Shown one piece after another: positions 42,133 through 49,837 of a stretch of DNA of 64,000 bases. The translations under genes and the position numbers were made by a program. The stretch spans positions 124,001 to 188,000 of the forward strand of contig NZ_VSFF01000008.1 in the NCBI RefSeq assembly GCF_008085905.1, in the 5' to 3' direction. Source of the DNA: Actinomadura syzygii. GTDB lineage: Bacteria > Actinomycetota > Actinomycetes > Streptosporangiales > Streptosporangiaceae. The notes below the pieces were generated by a model, which saw only the letters and a program-made list of their open reading frames with translations, had not been told where the DNA came from and made no database searches. Position 1 is the stretch's first letter. Each line of letters starts with the position of its first letter.

Positions 42133-43379
42133 TGACGACGGTGCGAAACCGTTATGCCCTCGGGCTCTACACGGCGGGCGCGGCGGCGGCCCGGACCGGC
42201 GACGAGATGTCCGGGCCCGCGCTGATGCTCGCCGGGCTTGCCGCCACCGGCTCGGCCGCCGCCGGGTCGTTCCTGCTCGCGGGCGTCACGATCACCGCGG
42301 CGGCGGGCGGGCCGCTGCTCGGCGCCGTCCTCGACCGCTCGCCCCGGCCGGGCCGGGTCCTCGGCCGGGCGCTGGCCGGGTACGCGGCGGCGCTGGTCGT
42401 GGTGCTGCTGTGCGTGGGGCGGGCGCCGCTCGCCGTCCCGGTTGCGGTCGCGGCGGGGGCGGGGCTGCTCGGGCCCGCGCTGTCCGGCGGGTGGACGTCG
42501 CAGTTGCCCCGCGTCGTCCCGCCGGACGGGCTGGCCCGCGCCAACGCCTTCGACGCGATGACCTACAACGTGGCCGGGCTGGTGGGGCCCGCGCTGGCCG
42601 GGGTGGTCGCCGCGATGGCGGGTGCGTCCGGCGCGGTGGCGGTGTCCGCCGCGCTGATCGTCCTCGCGCTGCCCGCGGTGCCGCCGGCCTCGGGCGGCGC
42701 GCGGGCGGTGGAGCCGATCGGCGCGGCGCTCGTGGCCGGGTTCCGCGCGATCGTCCGCACACCGGCGCTGACCAGAGCGACCGTCGTCTCGGTGGTGTCC
42801 TGCGCGGGGCAGGGGATGCTGGTTGCGTGCGTTCCGCCGCTCGGGCTGAGGGCCTTCGGCGCGGCGGACCGCGGGACGCTGCTGCTCGCCGTCCTCGCCG
42901 CCGCCGCGCTCGCCGCCAACGCGGTGCTGGCCCGGCGCCCCGCCCGGTGGCGGCCGGATACGGTGATCGCGGGCAGCACGGTCGTCCTCGCGGGGGCGCT
43001 CGTGCTGGCCGCGTCCCGCCACCCGATCGCGCTCGTCGCGGCGGCGGTGCTCGCGGGGCTCGCCGAGGGTCCGCAGCTCACCGCGCTGTTCGCGGTCCGG
43101 CACCGGGAGGCGCCCGAGCGGCTGCGCGGGCAGATCTTCACCACCGGCGCCAGCCTGAAGATCACGGCCTTCGCGCTCGGCGCGGCCGCCGCGGGCCCGC
43201 TCGCCGACCGCACGCTGCCCGCCGCCCTCCTCACGGCCGCCGGAGTCCAGGTGGTTGCTTTTGTTGCGTATCACTGCCTCACCCCTGGGAGCGCTGTGCG
43301 GGGAGGAGGAGTTTCAGGGTCTGGCGGGCGTCGCGGCGGCGTTCGGGGGAGCGGGCCGCGATCGAGGTCAGGGCGGTGA
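42132..43379 (+). CDS. MFS transporter
   Basis: The 415-residue protein has 10-12 hydrophobic helices (for example AGSFLLAGVTITAAAGGPLLGAVL and TLLLAVLAAAALAANAVLA) and MFS loop features such as LLGAVLDRSPRPGR between helices 2 and 3. It is probably a drug or metabolite exporter of the EmrB/MefA-like type; the substrate is unknown. GTG 42132 or 42141 may start it. The last 35 residues are a Gly/Ser/Arg-rich tail that overlaps a minus-strand small gene, so the functional C-terminus may lie near CLTPGSAV. Confidence 0.85.
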   Translation: MTTVRNRYALGLYTAGAAAARTGDEMSGPALMLAGLAATGSAAAGSFLLAGVTITAAAGGPLLGAVLDRSPRPGRVLGRALAGYAAALVVVLLCVGRAPLAVPVAVAAGAGLLGPALSGGWTSQLPRVVPPDGLARANAFDAMTYNVAGLVGPALAGVVAAMAGASGAVAVSAALIVLALPAVPPASGGARAVEPIGAALVAGFRAIVRTPALTRATVVSVVSCAGQGMLVACVPPLGLRAFGAADRGTLLLAVLAAAALAANAVLARRPARWRPDTVIAGSTVVLAGALVLAASRHPIALVAAAVLAGLAEGPQLTALFAVRHREAPERLRGQIFTTGASLKITAFALGAAAAGPLADRTLPAALLTAAGVQVVAFVAYHCLTPGSAVRGGGVSGSGGRRGGVRGSGPRSRSGR

Positions 43380-43452
43380 CGGCGACGGTCGCGGCGTAGA
43401 GCGCGCCGGCCGCGCCGAGGGCCGAATACAGGTGCTGGACGATGGCGTGCAC
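43279..43452 (-). CDS. Small single-pass membrane protein (57 aa)
   Basis: The gene encodes M-H-A-I-V-Q-H-L-Y-S followed by a hydrophobic helix (ALGAAGALYAATVAVTALTSIAA, about residues 11-33) and a basic cytoplasmic tail ending KLLLPAQRSQG. A strong CAGGAGG lies correctly spaced before GTG 43452, which is the main support. It overlaps the 3' end of the MFS gene on the other strand by 101 bp and is divergent from the NB-ARC regulator. I do not recognise the family; it may be a small envelope or regulatory peptide. Confidence 0.65.
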   Translation of the reverse strand: MHAIVQHLYSALGAAGALYAATVAVTALTSIAARSPERRRDARQTLKLLLPAQRSQG

Positions 43453-43539
43453 TGGGCCTCCTGCTGTCGTTCCGGGAGGTCAGGTGTCGCATTTCCGGAG
43501 GGTTTCCGGCGACCGTTCCGGCGCTTGCCGGACGGTGGA

Positions 43540-43570
43540 TACGCTGTTCAGTCCCGCTTTGGCGGGTTTT
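43540..43570 (+). promoter_or_regulatory. Promoter and attenuator-like hairpin ahead of the NB-ARC gene
   Basis: A -10-like TACGCT (43540-43545) is followed by a small terminator-like hairpin: CCCGC (43553-43557), a 4-nt loop, GCGGG (43562-43566), then TTTT (43567-43570), 30 nt before the start codon. Several TTTCCGG/TTCCGG words lie upstream (43490-43520). Confidence 0.45.
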
Positions 43571-43600
43571 CCGGAGTCGACGCGGGTTCGGACGGGATCG

Positions 43601-46231
43601 ATGGGCGCAGTGGACCACGCAGGCCGTTTCTTCGCCGAACTGTCGGCCGTCAACGACGCGGCGGGACGTCCCACGCTGGATTATCTGGTGCGCCGATGTC
43701 GGGATCGGGGGATCGCGGTCAGCGATTCGACGGTCAACGATTGGTTGAAGGGGGCGAGCGTCCCGTCCCGGAGGTCGCAGCGGGCCTGCTTGGAGGTCGT
43801 GAAGATCCTGGAGGCGATGGCGCTGCAACGGACCGCCGGGTTCGTGAAGCGTCCCGACGGGTGGTGGCAGGGCCTTCTGGGAAAGGCGCGCGAGCAGCGG
43901 GCAGAGAATCGGGGCGGGCGTCCGCCCCGCGCGAAGGAAACGCGCCGGGGGCCGATGATGCTTCCCGCCGACGTGCCCGACTTCACCGGGCGCGACGACG
44001 CCGTCCGCGAATTGACGTCCTGGCTCGAACCCGGCGGCGAGGGGACGGTCTCCGTGGTCAGCGGAATGGGCGGAGCCGGAAAGACGGCGCTGGCCGTGCA
44101 CGCGGCGCACCGCGTCCGGCACCGATTTCCGGGCGGAGTCCTGTTCGCGGACTTACGCGGCTACAGCCCCGAAACTCCCTGGGAGGCCGGTGCGACCGCC
44201 GAACATCTGCTCCGCGCGCTCGGAAAAACGGAGGCCCTGGCCACACCGGAAGAGGCGGTGGGCCTGTGGAGGACGACACTGTCCCGGCTGGAAACGCCGC
44301 TACTCGTCGTCCTCGACAATGCGGCGACCGCCGGGCAGATCTCCGCGCTGATTCCCGATCCGCCGCACCGCCTGCTGGTCACCTCGCGCAATACCCTCTC
44401 CGCCCTTCCCGGCCGCCGCGTCGACCTAGCCCCTTTCGACGCAGAAGGGGCGACGTTGCTTCTCGACCGGGCGCTCCGCCGCACGAACCCCGAGGATGAG
44501 CGCGTCGCCGCGCGGCCGGACGACGCCCGCCGCCTGGCCGACCTGTGCGGGCACCTGCCGCTGGCGCTGCACATCGTCGCCGCCCTCCTCCGGGACGACC
44601 CGGACACTCCGCTCGCCGCGCAGGCGGACGAGCTGACCGAGGCCCACGACCGGCTCGACCGGCTGCGCTACGACGACGCCGACGAGCAGGGACGTCCGCT
44701 GGCCGTCCGCGCCGCGTTCGACCTGTCGTACCGGCGGCTCGACGCCGCGCAGGCACGGGCCTTCCGCCTGCTCGGCGCGATGCCCGGTACGGACACCGAC
44801 TTGGAGACCGCGTCCGCCGTCATCGACCGCGCCGACACGGGCCGCCTGCTCGCCGACCTGACCCGGCTGCACCTGCTGCGCCGGAACGGGGGCAAGCGCT
44901 GGGACATGCACGACCTGATCCGCCTTTACGCCGCCGAACTCGCCCGCCACGATGACGATGAGAATGGTGCGCCCCTTGACCGGCTGCTGGAGCACTATCA
45001 ACGGGTCCTCGGGTTGGCGACCTGTTGGCTGGGCCCGCATGCCAGTCCGCGCAGCGAGCGTTTCCCGGACAGGAGCGAGGCGCTCCGCTGGCTGGACGAC
45101 GAAAGCCGTAACCTCGCCGCCTCGGTGACCGCCGCCCACGACGACGGGCGCTGGGAACAGACGTGCGCGATGGCGGCGGAACTCGTCCACTATTGGGAAT
45201 TCCGGCGGCACGTACGCGAATGGATAGGCGTCGGCACGCTCGTCCTGGACGCCGCCGAGCATCTGGGGCCCGAAAAGGTCCACAGGGCGTCGGGAATGCT
45301 CGGCAACGCCTACCGGGTGGCGCGCCGATACGACGAGGCGATGCCGCATCTGCGCCGTTCCCTGGAGCTGGCACCAGATCGCCCGGCAATGGGACGGGCC
45401 CGCCACAACCTCGGCCTCGTCCATGTCTGCCTGGGCGACTATGTCGAGGCGGAGGCGTGTCACCGGATCGACGTGGAGATCTGCTGGGAATCCGGGGATG
45501 TGTACGGTTCGGGCGAAGCACTCACGGCACTGGGCGACGCCTTGCGAATGCGGGGCGAACATGAGGCCGCAGCCGACACACTCTTGCGCGCTGTTCTAAT
45601 GTTCTCCCGGCTCAGCCATCCCGAGGGCGAAATCCGGGCGCGGACAAATCTCGCTCTCACCCTCCTGGGATGGCACCCCGGACAGTACGGAAGCTGCGGC
45701 ATCTGGCACCTGTGCCACGCCCTGCGACTCGCGCGGGAACTGGACCACCAGCACGCCGAGGCGATCGTCTTCTTGAACCTGGCAGCCGCCTACCTTGAGG
45801 CGTGCCCGGCCTGCCACGGCCGCGCCGCCCTGAACTGCGCGACCCGCGCGGCCGATCGCTATGAGCGGCACGACGACCGGCACGGCCTCGCCAATGCCTG
45901 GCGGAACCTCGGCCAGGCCCAACGGGCCGTCGGCGACCCGGCCGCCGGACGCCGCACACTGGAACGGGCGCGCGCCGCGTTCGAGGCGCTCGGCGCGTCC
46001 GAGCAAGCCGAAAAGGTCGCGGAGCAGCTCACCCGCCCGGACGAGGGCCCGGAGCACATTCCCGGCTGCCTCGGCGGGAAGACGGGACTCCACCTTTCCT
46101 GGCTCGACGAACTGCCCGACTCTGTTCTGCGCGGGGACCACCGCGTCCTGGACGGGGTCGTGTTCCTCGACTTCCGATACGCACTCTGGCAACCGGGCGC
46201 CGGTCAGGACAAGGAGCGGCGGAGGAGGTAG
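43601..46231 (+). CDS. STAND NTPase (NB-ARC/TPR) regulator, AfsR-like without SARP domain
   Basis: About 876 residues from ATG 43601. The N-terminus (about 15-75) is an XRE-like helix-turn-helix region (IAVSDSTVNDWLKGASVPSRRSQRACLEVVKIL). The NB-ARC core has Walker A GMGGAGKT (155-162), Walker B LLVVLDN (234-240), the sensor LLVTSRN (258-264) and GHLPLAL (317-323). The C-terminal half is TPR-like (for example ARHNLGLVHVCLGDYVEAEACH). Such proteins switch on ATP-driven oligomerisation and regulate secondary metabolism or differentiation. A TTA leucine codon (residue 185, 44153-44155) would make translation depend on the bldA tRNA. Its stop overlaps convergent cobF by 28 bp. Confidence 0.9.
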   Translation: MGAVDHAGRFFAELSAVNDAAGRPTLDYLVRRCRDRGIAVSDSTVNDWLKGASVPSRRSQRACLEVVKILEAMALQRTAGFVKRPDGWWQGLLGKAREQRAENRGGRPPRAKETRRGPMMLPADVPDFTGRDDAVRELTSWLEPGGEGTVSVVSGMGGAGKTALAVHAAHRVRHRFPGGVLFADLRGYSPETPWEAGATAEHLLRALGKTEALATPEEAVGLWRTTLSRLETPLLVVLDNAATAGQISALIPDPPHRLLVTSRNTLSALPGRRVDLAPFDAEGATLLLDRALRRTNPEDERVAARPDDARRLADLCGHLPLALHIVAALLRDDPDTPLAAQADELTEAHDRLDRLRYDDADEQGRPLAVRAAFDLSYRRLDAAQARAFRLLGAMPGTDTDLETASAVIDRADTGRLLADLTRLHLLRRNGGKRWDMHDLIRLYAAELARHDDDENGAPLDRLLEHYQRVLGLATCWLGPHASPRSERFPDRSEALRWLDDESRNLAASVTAAHDDGRWEQTCAMAAELVHYWEFRRHVREWIGVGTLVLDAAEHLGPEKVHRASGMLGNAYRVARRYDEAMPHLRRSLELAPDRPAMGRARHNLGLVHVCLGDYVEAEACHRIDVEICWESGDVYGSGEALTALGDALRMRGEHEAAADTLLRAVLMFSRLSHPEGEIRARTNLALTLLGWHPGQYGSCGIWHLCHALRLARELDHQHAEAIVFLNLAAAYLEACPACHGRAALNCATRAADRYERHDDRHGLANAWRNLGQAQRAVGDPAAGRRTLERARAAFEALGASEQAEKVAEQLTRPDEGPEHIPGCLGGKTGLHLSWLDELPDSVLRGDHRVLDGVVFLDFRYALWQPGAGQDKERRRR

Positions 46232-46944
46232 GTGTCCATGATCCAGCCCTTGCGGGCGCGGGCCTCCGCACGGGTCGCGCGGATCTGGTCGGCGACCTCC
46301 GCGACCGGACCCTCGATCAGGATCTCGTCCGGCGTGCCCAGGTAGGCGCCCCAGTAGATGTGGAAACCGTCGCCGACCTCGGCGAAGGCGCAGGCGGCAT
46401 CCAGCATGACGAGGACGTCGTCGGCCGTCGTCCCCTCAGTGGCGAGGCGGCGGCCGGTCGTAACGTGCACTGGACGTCCGACCCTCGTCAGCCCGACGCG
46501 ATGCCGAGCGGTGAGCGCCGAAATGCTGCTGATCCCCGGAATGACCTCGTAGTCGAACTCGGCGTCGATCTCGTCCAGAGCGGCGAGCGTGCTGTCGTAG
46601 ACGCCGGGATCACCCCAAACGAGAAGCGCGCCGGTCTCACCCTCGGCCAGCTCATCTCGGACGAACGACTCGTAGATCTCAGCCCGACGCGACCGCCAAT
46701 CCTCAACGGCGGCGGTGTAAGCGGACGCGGTGCGATCGCGTTCGGGGTCGCGAGCCTCAACGACCCGATACGGCTCGCGGCCATGAGCGGAGATGAGGTC
46801 GCGGCGCAGCCCGGTGAGATCGTCCTTGGCCTCACCCTTCCCAACGAGAAGAAAGGCGTCCGCCGCACCGATGGCCTTGGCCCCCTGCAACGTCAGATGG
46901 TCGGGATCCCCCGCACCGATGCCAATGATCAGGAGCCGCTTCAC
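46204..46944 (-). CDS. cobF: Precorrin-6A synthase (deacetylating) CobF
   Basis: The 246-residue tetrapyrrole methylase begins VKRLLIIGIGAGDPDHLTLQGAKAI and carries GALLVWGDPGVYDSTLAALDE, a variant of the family SAM-site motif GDP. CobF methylates C1 and releases acetate on the way from precorrin-5 to precorrin-6A, a step specific to the aerobic pathway. GTG 46944 is the start. It lies 3.2 kb from the main cob cluster, on the opposite strand to cobLMK, with an accessory XRE cassette between them. It overlaps the NB-ARC gene tail-to-tail. Confidence 0.95.
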   Translation of the reverse strand: MKRLLIIGIGAGDPDHLTLQGAKAIGAADAFLLVGKGEAKDDLTGLRRDLISAHGREPYRVVEARDPERDRTASAYTAAVEDWRSRRAEIYESFVRDELAEGETGALLVWGDPGVYDSTLAALDEIDAEFDYEVIPGISSISALTARHRVGLTRVGRPVHVTTGRRLATEGTTADDVLVMLDAACAFAEVGDGFHIYWGAYLGTPDEILIEGPVAEVADQIRATRAEARARKGWIMDTYLLRRSLS

Positions 46945-47006
46945 CCGGACAAGTCTGCCAGAACCACCCATTCCGCAGCGTGGCCCGGTCGGCCCAGCGG
47001 CGCGGT

Positions 47007-47079
47007 GACGAATCGCCGGGTGGCGCGGGCGGGCCCGTCGTAGCGAAAGGCGCGCGCGAGACCGCTGACGCGATTCGTC
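47007..47079. promoter_or_regulatory. Perfect 10-bp inverted repeat between cobF and the XRE gene
   Basis: GACGAATCGC (47007-47016) is the exact reverse complement of GCGATTCGTC (47070-47079), 53 bp apart. A -10-like TAGCCT (47089-47094) for the plus-strand gene follows. The arrangement could allow looping by a dimeric regulator, such as the XRE protein encoded downstream. Confidence 0.5.
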
Positions 47080-47128
47080 CTCGCGCCGTAGCCTGAGTTT
47101 GTCGAGACGCCCAGGAGGTGCGAGGCCG

Positions 47129-48337
47129 ATGCGCGACGAGATCACCATCGGGGCCCGCCTACGGGCCGTGCGCCGCTGGAGGGGACTGACCCTTGAGGAG
47201 CTCGCCGGACTGGCCGGGCTGTCCAAGAGCTTCCTGTCCATGGCCGAGCGGGGCCAGCGCGCCCTGGACCGCCGTTCCCACATCTCCGCGCTGGCCACTG
47301 CGCTGCGGGTGTCGGAGGTCGAACTGGTCGGTGGCCCGCACCTGACGGCCGACCCCGTGCAGGCCGCGCCGCATGCCACCATCCCCGCCGTCCGCGCGGC
47401 CCTGATGACCAATACCCTCACCGCCCCCGCCGTCGACCAGGCCCGCCCGCTCGCCGAGTTGGCCGCCGAGATCGGCCGCATCGACCGCTCGGAGTACAAG
47501 CATCTGACGGTGGGCGAGAAGCTGCCCGCGCTCATCGGCGAGTTGCACGTCCACGCATGCGCCCCCGCCGATGAGCCCGCCCGGCGCGTCGCCCTCAGCG
47601 CGTTGATCGAGGCGTTCCAGACGGCGACGTTCACGGCCAAGGATCTGGGCTACGCGGACCTGGCGGCGATCGCCGCGATGCGTGCGGCGGAGGCCGCCGC
47701 GATCCTGGACGACCCGATCCACAAGGGCAAGGCGGTCACGCTGCGTGTACACACCATGCCCAGCACCTCGCGCGAGGAGACCCTGACCGTCGCAGAGCGG
47801 GCGGCCGAGACGCTGGAGCCGCACGTCCGCGACGATCTGGGCATCCAGGTCCTCGGAATGACGACGCTCGCCGCGGCGCTGCAGGCCACCGTCCTGCACC
47901 AGCACGTCCGCGCGGCCGACTGGCTCGACCGGGCCGCGGCGCTGGCCCGCCGCGTCCCAGACACCCCCGGTAAGAACTGGGGAGCGTTCAGCGCCTCGAA
48001 CGTCGGCGTCTGGAAGGTGGCGCTCGGAGTCGAGCGCGGCGAGAGCGGCGGCGCCCTGCTGGAGCTGGCCCGTGAGGTGGACGAGAACGTCATCGCCGCC
48101 CGGCGCGGCCGCCACGCGACCTACCTCGCCGACATGGGCCGCGGCCTCGCCCGCGACCCGAGGACCCGCTCGAAGGCCGAGCGCTGGCTATTGCGCGCCG
48201 AGGAAGTGGCACCGCATAAGATTCGCAATTCGGGCCAAGTCGCTGAAACTGTCGCGGTAATGGTTCAACAGCACAAGAAAGCGGCCGTGGGTCGTGAGCT
48301 GCGCGGACTCGCAGCACGAATGGGAATTCCCCACTGA
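47129..48337 (+). CDS. XRE-family regulator with helical-repeat C-terminus
   Basis: About 402 residues from ATG 47129, preceded by AGGAGG. The helix-turn-helix is RLRAVRRWRGLTLEELAGLAGLSKSFLSMAERGQRA. The remaining 320 residues are helical and TPR-like, with repeats such as ETLEPHVRDDLGIQVLGMTTLAAALQA and ADWLDRAAALARRVPDTPGKNWGAF. They do not match DUF5753, so this is a different class from the regulators at 1524 and 20540. It heads a cassette of four small genes on the same strand and is divergent from cobF. It may control the cassette through the palindrome that overlaps its own stop codon. Confidence 0.88.
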   Translation: MRDEITIGARLRAVRRWRGLTLEELAGLAGLSKSFLSMAERGQRALDRRSHISALATALRVSEVELVGGPHLTADPVQAAPHATIPAVRAALMTNTLTAPAVDQARPLAELAAEIGRIDRSEYKHLTVGEKLPALIGELHVHACAPADEPARRVALSALIEAFQTATFTAKDLGYADLAAIAAMRAAEAAAILDDPIHKGKAVTLRVHTMPSTSREETLTVAERAAETLEPHVRDDLGIQVLGMTTLAAALQATVLHQHVRAADWLDRAAALARRVPDTPGKNWGAFSASNVGVWKVALGVERGESGGALLELAREVDENVIAARRGRHATYLADMGRGLARDPRTRSKAERWLLRAEEVAPHKIRNSGQVAETVAVMVQQHKKAAVGRELRGLAARMGIPH

Positions 48338-48379
48338 GTTCACACTCGTGAACTTCTCGAGTGTCTACCGGAATACCGT
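48337..48379 (+). promoter_or_regulatory. Operator palindrome and leaderless promoter candidate
   Basis: AGTTCAC (48337-48343) and GTGAACT (48348-48354) are perfect inverted arms around ACTC, overlapping the XRE stop. A second dyad, ACACTCG (48342-48348) with CGAGTGT (48358-48364), interlocks with it. A -10-like TACCGT (48374-48379) ends 8 nt before ATG 48388, which has no Shine-Dalgarno. Confidence 0.5.
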
Positions 48380-48387
48380 CCGTAGCC

Positions 48388-48636
48388 ATGGAGAACACGG
48401 ACGAGCCGAGGCCGCTCGAGGGGCTGGCGGAGGAACTGAACCGGCGCGGCTGGCGCGCCAGCCTCAAGGGTGACGTTCTGACGGTGACCAATCCATCAGT
48501 GCCGCGTCTGAACGACCGTGTCTCCTGCGACGGTGCCGACTTCCGCTGGGCCTGGGGACAGGCCATCGGACCGGTGACCGACATCAGGGACGCCGCCGAC
48601 CGGATCGTCTATGTGCTGCGCGAGGTCCGGACGTGA
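48388..48636 (+). CDS. Small uncharacterised protein of the XRE cassette (82 aa)
   Basis: The protein starts M-E-N-T-D-E-P at ATG 48388, apparently leaderless; a GTG at 48361 would add nine residues. It predicts as helix (LEGLAEELNRRGW), beta strands (ASLKGDVLTVTNPSVPRLNDRVSCDG), a DGADFRWAWG motif, and a final helix (DIRDAADRIVYVLREV). I recognise no known family. The DG..[FY]RW plus DAA.R pattern reappears in the fourth gene of the cassette, suggesting divergent paralogues. The size and the position behind an XRE gene recall partner proteins such as DUF397, but the sequence is different. Confidence 0.7.
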   Translation: MENTDEPRPLEGLAEELNRRGWRASLKGDVLTVTNPSVPRLNDRVSCDGADFRWAWGQAIGPVTDIRDAADRIVYVLREVRT

Positions 48637-48744
48637 GCGGGGGAGAGAAACCGGACCCGTCGCGCTGACATCGAGGCGGCCCCGGCCCGGTGCGGTCACA
48701 CCAGGGTGCCCGGGGCCTGACCGGACAGGGAGGTCCGGCTGACG

Positions 48745-49206
48745 ATGACGATATCCGAGAAGGTGACCCGGCTCCGCGACGAGAATCCGGGCTGGCGGAT
48801 CGACCACGTTGAGGGCAGGCCCGTCCCATGGCTGGCGGTTCGCGAGTCGCGCCAAGGGTGGATCGGCGGGCACTCGGCGGTGGAGGCCAAGCTGCCCGGT
48901 TACCTGGGCCGCCTGATGGCTCAGGCCATTGACCTGGCGGCGTTGGCGTCCGGCAAGGAGGCGTTCCCGTACGTCGAGCGCATGGAGCATCTGACCTCCC
49001 TGCGCAAGTGGTTCCCCGAGTGGGCGTTCGAGGCGTGCAACACGCAACCGGTCTGGCACGGACAACGCAGCTACGTCGACTACGCCGAGCGTGCTGCCGC
49101 CGTCACCGAGGTACGCGGCAACGACCCGAGGGAGTTGGCGTTGCTGCTGTTGCGGCTCCCGAAGGTCGAGGCCGGAATAGGCGAGGGCCGGGAGGGTGAG
49201 CGGTGA
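48745..49206 (+). CDS. Uncharacterised protein of the XRE cassette (153 aa)
   Basis: The protein starts M-T-I-S-E-K-V-T-R-L at ATG 48745, with GGGAGG upstream. It has an N-terminal helix, a strand region with conserved-looking tryptophans (WRIDHVEGRPVPWLAVRES), then helices (VEAKLPGYLGRLMAQAIDLAALA; PREL with ALLLLRLPKVEAG). It has no signal peptide, membrane helix or catalytic motif that I can identify. Its last four bases overlap the start of the next gene (GTGA), so the two are translationally coupled and probably act together. Confidence 0.72.
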   Translation: MTISEKVTRLRDENPGWRIDHVEGRPVPWLAVRESRQGWIGGHSAVEAKLPGYLGRLMAQAIDLAALASGKEAFPYVERMEHLTSLRKWFPEWAFEACNTQPVWHGQRSYVDYAERAAAVTEVRGNDPRELALLLLRLPKVEAGIGEGREGER

Positions 49207-49463
49207 CCGCCCCGCGCCGGGCGCGTGAGGCCGAGCGCGCGATCGCCGGGTTCGACGTCTATGAGCTGCCGGACGGCTCGTGGCGCGCGGTCTCCCAGCA
49301 GGGCGGCGCGTGGATCGTCGAACACGAGCGATGGTGCGAGCTGGCCTGGGCGTGCGTCTCGTCCCGGATCGCCGACGAGTTGCGCGTCGCGGGCGAGGAA
49401 CTCGCCGCGCGGATGGCCGAGCCCGGCCGCGCCTGGCGCAACGAGCCCGAACCCCTCCAATGA
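49203..49463 (+). CDS. Small uncharacterised protein of the XRE cassette (86 aa)
   Basis: GTG 49203 overlaps the preceding stop. The 86-residue product has a beta hairpin region (FDVYELPDGSWRAVSQQGGAWIVEH), a Cys/Trp-rich segment (RWCELAWACVSSRIADEL) and a C-terminal helix. No family is recognised. Coupling to the 153-aa gene suggests a complex of the two products. Confidence 0.68.
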   Translation: MTAPRRAREAERAIAGFDVYELPDGSWRAVSQQGGAWIVEHERWCELAWACVSSRIADELRVAGEELAARMAEPGRAWRNEPEPLQ

Positions 49464-49555
49464 GCCAGGGGCGGCGCCGCCGGTAGACACCCCCCCTGGT
49501 CCCGGCCGCGCCGCCCCTTCCCCCAGACCCAACCCAGACAAATGGAGGCATGAGC

Positions 49556-49837
49556 ATGGTGTTCGGCCCTGCCGAGCGGCTCGACGCGGCCGTTCGCCGT
49601 ATCGCCCCGCAGGTCTCGGTCTCCCTCATCCGTGATGAGGAGACCGGGCTGACCCGAGTGCACGTCACCTACCGGAACCGAGGACCGCTGATCCTCGGAT
49701 GGGACGGCCAGACCTACCGACGTTGGACGCCCGACGACGGCTACGCGGCGCTCCTCCCGCCCGACCCCGACGACGCCGCCCGCCGCGCCGCCGAAATGCT
49801 CGGCGCCCGCATCCCTACCACCGCCCCGCGGCCCTAG
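49556..49837 (+). CDS. Small uncharacterised protein of the XRE cassette (93 aa)
   Basis: ATG 49556 is preferred over 49550, because GGAGG (49544-49548) is 7 nt from the former and almost adjacent to the latter. The product (MVFGPAERLDAAVRRIAPQV) has strands VSVSLIRDEETGLTRVHVTY, a GWDGQTYRRW motif, and a final helix DPDDAARRAAEMLG. The motif order matches the first small gene of the cassette. Its function is unknown. Confidence 0.7.
   Translation: MVFGPAERLDAAVRRIAPQVSVSLIRDEETGLTRVHVTYRNRGPLILGWDGQTYRRWTPDDGYAALLPPDPDDAARRAAEMLGARIPTTAPRP

Noticed and set aside
43442..43600. N-terminal extension of the NB-ARC protein
   Set aside because: It would run through the promoter-like TACGCT, the attenuator-like hairpin and the divergent promoter of the 57-aa gene. 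The start at 43601 fits the HTH domain.
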